Below the pieces are notes generated by a model. That model ran no database searches. It had not been told where the DNA came from and saw only the letters and a list, made by a program, of their open reading frames with translations. Below are positions 1-7,148 of a DNA stretch of 64,000 nucleotides, piece by piece (position 1 is the first letter of the stretch; each line of letters begins with the position of its first letter). This stretch comes from Acidimicrobiaceae bacterium (lineage in GTDB: Bacteria; Actinomycetota; Acidimicrobiia; Acidimicrobiales; UBA8592): NCBI GenBank assembly GCA_024641655.1, contig JAHECR010000007.1:43871-107870 (forward strand), read 5' to 3'. The translations under genes and the position numbers were made by a program.

Positions 1-1101
1 CGAGCTGAACGGTTCGGTCGCGACGAGCTCCCAGTCTGCGGGACAGGAGTGCGCCGCCGCCACGGCTGCCATCGTCGGGTTGGGATTGGGGTCGGAATGC
101 GCGACTGCGCCCAATGCCTCCGCGACCTCGGTCTCGGTGTACTCGCCGACGGGCACCGAACCGCCGTAGGAGATCTCGCCGGTGGTGATGGTCCCGGTCT
201 TGTCCAGACACAGCACGTCGACGCGCGCCAACAGCTCAACGGTGGCGAGCTCCTTGGCGAGCGCCTTGCGTCTTGCGATCGCGATCACACCGGCTACGAA
301 CGACAAGCTCGTGAGCAGCACGAGGCCATCGGGCACCATCGCCACGGAGGCGGCCACGGTCCCCTGCAACGCCTCCTGCCAGCGAGCTTCGACGTCGAGC
401 AGTGCGAGCAGCAGCAGGATCCCCGCCGGAGGGATCAGCACCACGAGGACACGCAGCACGAGGTTGATGCCGCGCCGCAGCTCGCTGTCGACGAGGCGGA
501 AGACCTTGGCCTGTTCGGCTAGGGAGTTGGCGTAGCTGTCAGCGCCGATGCGGGTCGCACGGTAGAGCCCGGAGCCGGCGCTCACGAAGCTCCCCGAGAG
601 CACTTCGTCGCCCACGCGCTTGTCCAGCGGATCGGATTCCCCCGTGAGCAGTGATTCGTCGACTTCGAGCCCATTGGTGTCGACCACCAGTCCATCGACG
701 ACGATCTGCTCCCCGGGTGCGAGCACGAGCAACTCGTCGAGGACGATGTCTTCCACGACGATCTCGTGGCTGCTGCCGTCGCGGATCACGTGGGCTCGTG
801 GCGCGTTCAGTAGCTGGAGCTGCGCGAGCTCGTGCCGGGCATAGAGCTCCTGCGCGATGCCGATGACGCTGTTGGACACCACCACGCCCACGAAGAGGCC
901 GTCGGCGGGGAAGCCCGCGACGAGGATCAGGACGAACAAGGTGAGCATGATCGCGTTCACGGGGGTGAACACATTCGCGAACATGACCTGACCGACCGTG
1001 CGCGACGTCCCCGGAGGGGACTGGTTCACACGCCCGTCGGCGCGTCGCTCCTCGACTTCGGCAGTGGTCAGGCCGACGCGGGTGGGGACGGTCGACTCCA
1101 T
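1..1101 (-). CDS. P-type cation-transporting ATPase, CtpE-like (N-terminal 367 residues; cut by window edge)
   Basis: ATP-driven cation pump of the cytoplasmic membrane. The frame is open from the ATG at 1101 to the window edge, so the C-terminal half (nucleotide-binding and last membrane helices) lies outside. Visible in order: a short cytosolic N-terminus, a first membrane hairpin (about residues 45-75), the actuator domain with LLTGES, a second hydrophobic pair, and the phosphorylation motif DKTGTIT with the acceptor Asp at residue 300. The order and wording (TVGQ, ANVF, NSVIGI, VDESLLTGE, RVDVLCLDKTGT) resemble mycobacterial CtpE, linked to calcium uptake; the transported ion here is inferred only from that likeness. 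The start is supported by a TANNNT box 7 nt upstream, which predicts a leaderless mRNA. Confidence 0.88.
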   Translation of the reverse strand, partial: MESTVPTRVGLTTAEVEERRADGRVNQSPPGTSRTVGQVMFANVFTPVNAIMLTLFVLILVAGFPADGLFVGVVVSNSVIGIAQELYARHELAQLQLLNAPRAHVIRDGSSHEIVVEDIVLDELLVLAPGEQIVVDGLVVDTNGLEVDESLLTGESDPLDKRVGDEVLSGSFVSAGSGLYRATRIGADSYANSLAEQAKVFRLVDSELRRGINLVLRVLVVLIPPAGILLLLALLDVEARWQEALQGTVAASVAMVPDGLVLLTSLSFVAGVIAIARRKALAKELATVELLARVDVLCLDKTGTITTGEISYGGSVPVGEYTETEVAEALGAVAHSDPNPNPTMAAVAAAHSCPADWELVATEPFSS

Positions 1102-1108
1102 CGGCCAA

Positions 1109-1114
1109 ACCCTA
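1109..1114 (-). promoter_or_regulatory. Predicted -10 box of a leaderless transcript (P-type ATPase)
   Basis: The minus strand reads TAGGGT, then 7 nt, then ATG at 1101. No Shine-Dalgarno sequence is present. Spacing matches nine other sites in the window. Confidence 0.6.
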
Positions 1115-1203
1115 ACCTGCTCCCGCACCGGGGCCGGTCATCGCCGCCACCGGGGTCGAGCGACTACCTGCGCGCGTCGGTTCACCCGTATCGTCGTTGC
1201 ACC

Positions 1204-2577
1204 ATGTCCTGCCGCGCCCCGAGCCGTCCGTGCCGTCGATTGCGCTCGCGTCGCGCGGCCATCGTGGCCACTGCCGCGTTGGTGCTGGCCGGGTGCGCGG
1301 GGGGCCGACCGGAGCTCTCCTCGGAACCGGTGGCGTCGGCGACGCCGTTGCCGACGCCGTCGCCGTTGCCGACCCCCACGCCCTCGGCGACGCTGGTCCC
1401 CACCCCCACTCCTGTTCCCACCCCGGCGGTGGAGCCACGGACGCGCGGTATCGACGACGCGACCGTCCGGATCGGGGTCATCGCCACCGAGAGTGCCTAC
1501 AGAGGCGTCGAGGCCGGTGTGCGCGCCCGGCTCGAGCGTGTCCGACGGGCGGGGGGCGTCGCGGGACGCACGGTCGAGATCGTCGAGGTCATCGACGACG
1601 GCGGTGATCCCGAGATGACACTGGCTGCTGCCAGGCGGCTGGTCGAAGAGGTTGGGGTCTTCGCGGTCGTGCTGGCTTCGGCCGTGCCCGAACCGGCGGT
1701 CACCGACTATCTCGAATCTGAGCAGACGCCGTTCTTCGGTTGGGGATTCGCCCCGGGCTTCTGCGCGCCGAATCGGTGGGGCTTCGGGTTCTCGGGTTGT
1801 CTGATCGGTGCCGTGACTGGTGTCGAAGGGGCCCGTGTGGACCCGTCGCCGCGCCTGGTGCTGGAGGAGGCGCTCGGCCCGAGTCCGGCAGTGGCGCTCG
1901 TCGTCGACGACGGACCGGCAGGTGCAGCCTCCGAGCTCACGGCCACGGGCCTGTGGGGACCGGACCTCGATGTCATCGTCCGTCTGGGCGACACCGCCCC
2001 CGCCGGGGCGGTGACGCAGATCCTCGATTCGGTGACCGACGCCGCGCTCGAGCGGCCCATCGACGCGGTGTTCTTGTCGGTCGGTCTCGACACCACCATC
2101 GCCGTCAAGGCCGGGGTGGTCGAGGGGTTCGCGGGAATGGTGGTCGACGACGTCACCTACTTCCCCGGGCTGCTCGCGGACATCCCCACCGCGTTGGCCC
2201 TCGAGGGGGGCTTCGCTGTCAGCCACCTCCCACCGCAGGAGGAGTATCGCGAGGTGACCGGCGTGATCGCCGAAGACCTCGATGCGGTGGACGGTCCGCT
2301 CGTGTACAGCCAGGCGATCACTCTCGGGTACTGGAGCGCTGATGTGCTGGTCACGTTCCTCGAGGCTGTCGGCGCCGACCTGAACAACGCGACGTTCTCG
2401 GCCGTCGTCCATGGTGCCGGTGTCGCTTACGCCCCGGGACTCGCCGGCGGACCCTGCCCGATCTCGTCGGCAGCCATGCACGTCGACCCCGCTGGGGGGG
2501 CGGCGCTGGTCCAAGTGCGCGGTGGCATCTATCGACCGGTGGTCGAGTTCACCTGTCCCGACGCCAGGGAGGACTGA
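1204..2577 (+). CDS. Exported ligand-binding lipoprotein, ABC-transporter branched-chain-type (periplasmic binding protein fold I)
   Basis: A 457-residue lipoprotein. The N-terminus has several Arg, a hydrophobic stretch and the lipobox LAGC with Cys 31. A linker of about 45 residues rich in Pro, Thr and Ser follows (repeats of PTP), then a Leu/Ile/Val-binding-protein-like domain that starts IRIGVIATES-style (here VRIGVIATES). The domain carries the usual features of this fold: a possible cofactor-free alternation of beta strands and a conserved early segment GRTVEIVEVIDDGGDP. No permease or ATPase gene is adjacent, so it may be a solute sensor or an orphan binding protein. The start at 1204 is chosen because it gives a proper signal peptide. 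A TATCGT box lies 9 nt upstream. Confidence 0.75.
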   Translation: MSCRAPSRPCRRLRSRRAAIVATAALVLAGCAGGRPELSSEPVASATPLPTPSPLPTPTPSATLVPTPTPVPTPAVEPRTRGIDDATVRIGVIATESAYRGVEAGVRARLERVRRAGGVAGRTVEIVEVIDDGGDPEMTLAAARRLVEEVGVFAVVLASAVPEPAVTDYLESEQTPFFGWGFAPGFCAPNRWGFGFSGCLIGAVTGVEGARVDPSPRLVLEEALGPSPAVALVVDDGPAGAASELTATGLWGPDLDVIVRLGDTAPAGAVTQILDSVTDAALERPIDAVFLSVGLDTTIAVKAGVVEGFAGMVVDDVTYFPGLLADIPTALALEGGFAVSHLPPQEEYREVTGVIAEDLDAVDGPLVYSQAITLGYWSADVLVTFLEAVGADLNNATFSAVVHGAGVAYAPGLAGGPCPISSAAMHVDPAGGAALVQVRGGIYRPVVEFTCPDARED

Positions 2578-3056
2578 TGGGCCTCGACGGCCACGAGGTC
2601 TCGTTCCGGCGCTCCGACATCGCCGCCGTCTTGGCCGAGATGGACACCTTGGCCGCCGCTGCCGATGGCCAGCAGTGGATCAACATCGGCCCCGACGTCG
2701 ACGAGCGTCAGGTGCACACGGGCAGTTGGGCATGGCGGGTCTTCTCGAGCCGGGGTCCGGTGATCCCCCGGGTGACTTGGTTCCCCGCGCACCGCCGCCG
2801 GGGCAGGATGGAACCGACGCAGCTCGGGGTCTCCCATGCGACCGGCGCCAAGGTCGTCGAACGTCTCGCAGCGGCAGGGGTCAGGCTCCCCGCGGGGTGG
2901 GTCACCGTCGAGGACCACACCCGTCGTGGTCTCGTCGTGGCGATACCGCCGGGTGAGTCCCACGAGGTGGTCGTGCAGTTCGCGATGCGAGCCGTCCGGG
3001 TCCTGAGCCCCTTCGAGTTCGACGACCACTACCTGGCGACGATCTACCGGCGCTGA
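2577..3056 (+). CDS. Conserved hypothetical protein, 159 aa
   Basis: Not recognised. The ATG shares its A with the TGA stop of the preceding binding protein (TGATG), so translation is probably coupled and the two form one operon. The protein is soluble, with no signal peptide and no Cys. It is rich in Trp, Val and Arg, with a HRRRGRMEPTQLG segment in the middle. Beta-strand-like segments alternate through the second half. It converges with the minus-strand gene at 3058, leaving one base between the two stops. Confidence 0.7.
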   Translation: MGLDGHEVSFRRSDIAAVLAEMDTLAAAADGQQWINIGPDVDERQVHTGSWAWRVFSSRGPVIPRVTWFPAHRRRGRMEPTQLGVSHATGAKVVERLAAAGVRLPAGWVTVEDHTRRGLVVAIPPGESHEVVVQFAMRAVRVLSPFEFDDHYLATIYRR

Positions 3057-3057
3057 C

Positions 3058-3507
3058 TCAGCGGCGAATGGTCACCTGCACGACGAGATCGCTGAACGAG
3101 GCCGGCCCGACCCCGTCGCTGCACTGGAGGATCGTGCCGTCGTCGGTAGCCCGGGTGACGATGCCTGCATTCCCGGTCCAGGCACTGTCGATGCCCCCGA
3201 AGGACCAGGCGTTCCAGATCTCCAGGGTGGTCGAGGCGCCGGAAACCCTGAGCTCGACCGTGCTCGGGCTGGTGTCGCTCCAGAGCGCGATGACCGCAGC
3301 ATCGTGCCCGTTCACCGAGAGCGTCCCCTCGTTCACTGCGAGCTTCAACGCTTGGGGGCGGGTGTCGCTGACATCGAGCCGCTCCACGGTGACGGCGGTG
3401 CCGTCACCGACGGGCAGCCGCACGAGCGCTCGCACGACGCGGCCGCGGTGATTGACGGTGTCGGTGTCGGAGTTCTCGAGCAGCTCGGCGATCGTCGGCT
3501 CGCCCAT
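3058..3507 (-). CDS. Conserved hypothetical protein, 149 aa
   Basis: Not recognised. A soluble, beta-rich protein with many Thr, Val and Ser and few Lys. There is no signal peptide. The ATG at 3507 shares one base with the TGA of the upstream gene (TGATG), so the two are probably made from one mRNA. The segment ending IWNAWSFGG resembles a beta-sandwich, but no family is claimed. Confidence 0.65.
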   Translation of the reverse strand: MGEPTIAELLENSDTDTVNHRGRVVRALVRLPVGDGTAVTVERLDVSDTRPQALKLAVNEGTLSVNGHDAAVIALWSDTSPSTVELRVSGASTTLEIWNAWSFGGIDSAWTGNAGIVTRATDDGTILQCSDGVGPASFSDLVVQVTIRR

Positions 3508-4187
3508 CAGAAGAAGGGGTCGATCGAGTCGTCGGGCCAGATCGGGATCGGGGTCTCACCGTTGGTGTCCTCGAAGGTCACCGCGTGCAGTTTCATCATC
3601 TCGGTCCTGCCCGTGCGGGGGTTGCGACGCTGGGGCGCCTTGCCCGCGCGCATCCGGTCGACGTTCGATGCCCCGAAGATCGTCGAGCCGGGCGACGCAG
3701 CCACGTTGCGCCAGAACCGGGTGCGGACCGTGGAGGGTGCGGGTTCGGAGCCCTCAGCGGTGAGGTTGAAGACGTACTCACCTGGTGACCAACCGTTCCG
3801 CCGGTCCAGTGGCCCGCCATGGCCGGTGACCGCCACGTTCCCAACCGTGACAGGGTCGTCCGGTGCGGCCGGACTGTCGCCGCCAGATTCGAGCGGGCCC
3901 GGTCGGGCAACCGATGCCGACTCGACGGGAGCCAGGACGGGAAGGTCGAGGGGCATCGGGTCCGGGCGTCCACCGACGGCGCCGGGTCGAACGCTGTCGG
4001 GGTCGACCGACGGTTGCGCTCGCCCCGAGGGCGGACGATGCGGCGCGCGCTCGTCGGGATAGCGGTACATCTTCGGCACGAAGCGGCGGTGTTTCATCGG
4101 TTTGCCGAACCAGTCGATCGCGACGGCGAGCAACGCGACGACGAGCATCACCAATCCGAATGCCACGAAGGTTTCCGATGAGCCCAT
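3507..4187 (-). CDS. Membrane-anchored hypothetical protein, 226 aa
   Basis: One N-terminal membrane segment (about residues 8-27), then basic residues, so the long C-terminal part should face the cytosol. That part is Pro-rich and low in complexity from about 45 to 115, then more regular (residues 120-226), ending in an acidic tail. No enzyme motif is seen. It lies between two other unknown genes on the same strand (4247-4516 and 3058-3507), which together form a likely three-gene operon of envelope-associated unknowns. A TAGCAT box is 9 nt upstream of the ATG. Confidence 0.65.
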   Translation of the reverse strand: MGSSETFVAFGLVMLVVALLAVAIDWFGKPMKHRRFVPKMYRYPDERAPHRPPSGRAQPSVDPDSVRPGAVGGRPDPMPLDLPVLAPVESASVARPGPLESGGDSPAAPDDPVTVGNVAVTGHGGPLDRRNGWSPGEYVFNLTAEGSEPAPSTVRTRFWRNVAASPGSTIFGASNVDRMRAGKAPQRRNPRTGRTEMMKLHAVTFEDTNGETPIPIWPDDSIDPFF

Positions 4188-4246
4188 GGTGTGACCATGC
4201 TAACGGCGGGCCGGGACGCGGGAGGACCCCGGGCGCAGCGTAAGGC

Positions 4247-4516
4247 TCAGCCGACGTCGCGATTGCTCTCGGAACCCCAGAATGCCTGCTCGGCGTCGAG
4301 CTCGTCGTCGCCGGCCTTGGTCTCGTCGACGAGATCCCAGAATTCGTGGTTCTCGATCCAGCCCCTCGGCGAGGACGCCAGGGGATTCACCTGGCGCTCG
4401 GCGCTCACCTGCGGTCCGGTGGAGAACACCATCAGCCAGGCGCCGGAGACGCGCAAAACGAAGATGCTGAAGAGGAAGACCGTGGCGAACACGGCCAGTG
4501 CGACCCATACCGACAT
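4247..4516 (-). CDS. Small membrane protein, 89 aa, unknown function
   Basis: A single hydrophobic N-terminal helix (about residues 3-33) is followed by a hydrophilic tail rich in Asp, Glu and Trp. No motif was recognised. It is the first gene of the minus-strand group 4516-3058. A TAGGGT hexamer occurs 11 nt before the ATG, so a short or absent 5' leader is possible. Confidence 0.65.
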   Translation of the reverse strand: MSVWVALAVFATVFLFSIFVLRVSGAWLMVFSTGPQVSAERQVNPLASSPRGWIENHEFWDLVDETKAGDDELDAEQAFWGSESNRDVG

Positions 4517-4645
4517 GACGAGACGTCACCCTATGGGGCAAGACGGCCCAGCGCAAGCAATGAGGGTGGGGGCCGCCTGGACCAACCCGATCCCGCGCCT
4601 CGGTGGGGAACTCATCTCGGGTTGCTGGGGGCCGATGGCGGGGCA

Positions 4646-5857
4646 ATGGCTGTTCTCTCCAACCCGTCGAGCGACGGGGTTTCCGCCACCCGGTTCTCCG
4701 CGGTGCGTTTCCTCCTGCGCTTCGTGGCCGTCGTCGCCATCCCCATTATCGTCCTGGGAGCCTTGCTGTGGTGGCTCGTCGGAAACGATCGGGTGCAGCG
4801 GACCATCGAGCTCCAGGCGGCGCAGAACCACCGGATCGTCGAGTTTGCGCTCGGTGACGGCCTCACCGTGGAAGGTGATCCGGGCGTGCGTCCGGCACTC
4901 GTCGTGGTCCCCGATCCCGTACGGCTCACCACCGCTCGCGCTGCGGTTCTTGAACCCCTGCTCGGCACCCATCGCCTGCGGATCGTCGACCCCTCCGGCG
5001 CAGTGTTGTACTCCGACGTCGCGTCGGAGGTGGGCACGACGATTCGCCTCGATGCGGCCGATCTGCGAGCGCTCTCTGGCGTGCCCACCGGCGTCCAGGT
5101 GCCCCAGGACGGCTCGGCGGTGACCTACACGCTTCCCTGGGCTCCGCCAGGGCGCGCAACGGTGGCGTTGGTGCAGCTCACCGTGGCCGACGACGTGTCG
5201 GTCAGCGCAACGGTTGCCGACGTCGCCGACCTTGGCTTCCTGTTCGGCGGTGCGTTCCTGGGGCTGCTCATTGCGCTCGGTCCCATGTGCTGGTGGGCGC
5301 TCGGGCAGATCCGTCGGCAGTTCCGTCGCACCCGGGTCATGGCCCTGAACGACGCGCTCACGGGTCTGGCGAACCGGATGCAGTTCCATGACCGACTCGA
5401 CGAGGCGATCGCTGCCGCTCAGCGAGGCAACGGTCGCGTTGGGCTGATCATGGTCGACCTGGACGGATTCAAGGCCATCAACGACACCGGGGGCCACGCT
5501 GCCGGCGACCGTTTGCTGAAGCGTGTCGCCGCCGGTCTTCGAGAAGCCACCCGGCGCAACGAGATCCCGTGCCGTCTCGGTGGCGACGAGTTCGCCGTCG
5601 TCGTCCCGCGTCTCGGCTCGCGCGAGGAACTGGTGGCGCTTGCGGACCGGCTGCACGAGTCTCTCGACCTCGACGTGCCCTTCTCTGACGGTCGCTCGCT
5701 GCGGGTGACCGCGAGCATGGGCCTGGCGGTGTTCCCCGAAGATGCCCACGACGTCGACGAGATCGTCAACGTCGCCGATGTCGCCATGTACGGCGTCAAG
5801 GCCGCACGCAAGGCCAAGCTGCCGCCGCGCTCGACGCGCAGCTTCTCGGCGCGCTGA
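4646..5857 (+). CDS. Membrane diguanylate cyclase (GGDEF domain), 403 aa
   Basis: Makes cyclic di-GMP from two GTP. The first membrane helix is at about residues 22-43 and the second at about 196-217; the 150-residue stretch between them should be an extracytoplasmic sensor. The cytosolic GGDEF domain covers about 235-395, with an intact GGDEF at 312-316 and the preceding DLDGFKAINDT metal and GTP-binding segment. The inhibitory-site motif at the usual position reads RRNE instead of RxxD, so product inhibition may be weak. The start at 4646 is chosen to precede the first helix; GGCGGGG lies just upstream. This is one of three cyclic di-GMP proteins in the window. Confidence 0.88.
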   Translation: MAVLSNPSSDGVSATRFSAVRFLLRFVAVVAIPIIVLGALLWWLVGNDRVQRTIELQAAQNHRIVEFALGDGLTVEGDPGVRPALVVVPDPVRLTTARAAVLEPLLGTHRLRIVDPSGAVLYSDVASEVGTTIRLDAADLRALSGVPTGVQVPQDGSAVTYTLPWAPPGRATVALVQLTVADDVSVSATVADVADLGFLFGGAFLGLLIALGPMCWWALGQIRRQFRRTRVMALNDALTGLANRMQFHDRLDEAIAAAQRGNGRVGLIMVDLDGFKAINDTGGHAAGDRLLKRVAAGLREATRRNEIPCRLGGDEFAVVVPRLGSREELVALADRLHESLDLDVPFSDGRSLRVTASMGLAVFPEDAHDVDEIVNVADVAMYGVKAARKAKLPPRSTRSFSAR

Positions 5858-5903
5858 TGGGGTGAGCAGCCAGGCGAGGGCCACGACGAGGCCATCCGCG
5901 GTC

Positions 5904-6104
5904 TCAGAAGTCGATGTCGAGGACGAGTACGGCGAGGGTGACCAGCATGGTGACGATGCTGATCCACACCGGGATGCCGAGCGCCGCCAGCAGAACCCCT
6001 GCTGCGGTGAGCGGGATCGTCCAGATCACGGCTCGGCGGGCCAGCACCTGGATCGCATGGCGGCGGGCCGTCTCGTCGGGGTCGGCCTCGTCACCGATCG
6101 TCAT
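5904..6104 (-). CDS. Small two-helix membrane protein, 66 aa
   Basis: An acidic N-terminus is followed by two hydrophobic helices (about residues 25-43 and 45-64). Its ATG overlaps the TGA of the MBL hydrolase upstream (ATGA), so translation is coupled. The function is unknown; it may anchor or assist its partner. Confidence 0.65.
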   Translation of the reverse strand: MTIGDEADPDETARRHAIQVLARRAVIWTIPLTAAGVLLAALGIPVWISIVTMLVTLAVLVLDIDF

Positions 6105-7099
6105 GGGCAGGAGCGGTAGAGGGAGTCCGCAGTGGGGTCCCCGTCGTCGGCGAGGACCGCCCCACGTTCGGTCAGGTGCAGCAGGTGACTGTAGACGGAC
6201 TGTCCGGCCGCCATGTGCAGGACGTGCGGTGTCGCCTGGTACATGGCGGTGACCAACTCGGGGATCGACTTCGGTCCCGTGGCCAGGCAATCGAGGATCT
6301 GACGCTCCCGGTCGTGGCGGTGCGCGATCAGTGAACGGGTGAACGCCTGCGGGTCGGGGATCCGCGGTCCGTGGGTCGGGTAGAACCAGCGGTCGGTGCG
6401 CTCGAGGAGGAGCGCGAGGCTGTTCAGGTAGTCGCGCATCGACCCCTCCGGTGAGGGGACGACCGATGTCGACCAACCCATCACGTGATCGCCGCTGAAC
6501 AGGCTCTGCTCCTCGCGTAGGGCGAAACACAGGTGGTTGGAGATGTGGCCGGGGGTGTGCACGGCCTCGATGGTCCAGGTCCCGCCCTCGACGACGTCGC
6601 CATGGCCGAGCTCGATGTCGGGGCAGTGGCTCATGTCACCGGGCTCGTCCTGGTCGCCATGGGCGCCGGCGCGTTTGGGCTGGCTCTTCTCGAGCTCCGC
6701 GAGCTCCTCGGGCGTGGGTTTCAGCGCCTCCCAACTCGTGGGCGTTGCCCGCGCCCGCAGTTCCTGGGGGGGAACCGGGTGGGTGCCGAACCCGAGGATG
6801 GGGGCGCCCGTCGCGGTCTGGAGCGGCCGAGAGGCGGGGGAGTGATCCCGGTGGGTGTGGGTCACCAGGATGTGGGTGACCTCCTCACCGGCCACCGCCG
6901 CGAGCAACGCGTCGTGGTGGGCCTCGTCGTCGGGGCCGGGATCGATGATCGCCACCTGCCCACGCCCGACGATGTAGGTGCCGGTGCCGGTGAACGTGAA
7001 GCGCCCGGGGTTGTTGCAAACCACCCGGCGGACCATGGGGCTCACCTCGACGACGTCGCCGTAGCGCGGCTCGAAGTCGGTGAGGTAAGGGATCGGCAT
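6101..7099 (-). CDS. MBL-fold metallohydrolase with C-terminal winged-helix domain, 332 aa
   Basis: Predicted soluble hydrolase of the beta-lactamase-2-like (LACTB2/MBLAC2) branch. The metal motif is THTHRDH near residue 84-90; further ligands are seen in HTPGH and in SGDHVMG. The C-terminal 80 residues, after the THGPRI strand, form the small helical domain common in this branch. The canonical HxHxDH pattern reads HTHRDH, so it is complete. The start at 7099 is chosen because upstream codons are low complexity and Arg/Ser-rich, unlike the family. The substrate cannot be told; nuclease, thioesterase and lactonase activities all occur in relatives. Confidence 0.82.
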   Translation of the reverse strand: MPIPYLTDFEPRYGDVVEVSPMVRRVVCNNPGRFTFTGTGTYIVGRGQVAIIDPGPDDEAHHDALLAAVAGEEVTHILVTHTHRDHSPASRPLQTATGAPILGFGTHPVPPQELRARATPTSWEALKPTPEELAELEKSQPKRAGAHGDQDEPGDMSHCPDIELGHGDVVEGGTWTIEAVHTPGHISNHLCFALREEQSLFSGDHVMGWSTSVVPSPEGSMRDYLNSLALLLERTDRWFYPTHGPRIPDPQAFTRSLIAHRHDRERQILDCLATGPKSIPELVTAMYQATPHVLHMAAGQSVYSHLLHLTERGAVLADDGDPTADSLYRSCP

Positions 7100-7148
7100 G
7101 CTCGCACCCCGGTTCGCGCAGTGGTTCCAGCCGCCATTGTGGCGCGGC

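Noticed and set aside
1138..2514. Long open frame on the minus strand opposite the binding-protein gene
   Set aside because: It overlaps a gene with clear lipobox and domain motifs and is Arg/Pro/Gly-rich. Such shadows are expected at this GC content.
6000..6104. Separate small gene starting upstream at 6530 in the same frame as the 66-codon membrane protein
   Set aside because: The upstream part runs antisense-shifted across the MBL gene and is Pro/Arg-rich; the ATGA junction at 6104 is the better start.
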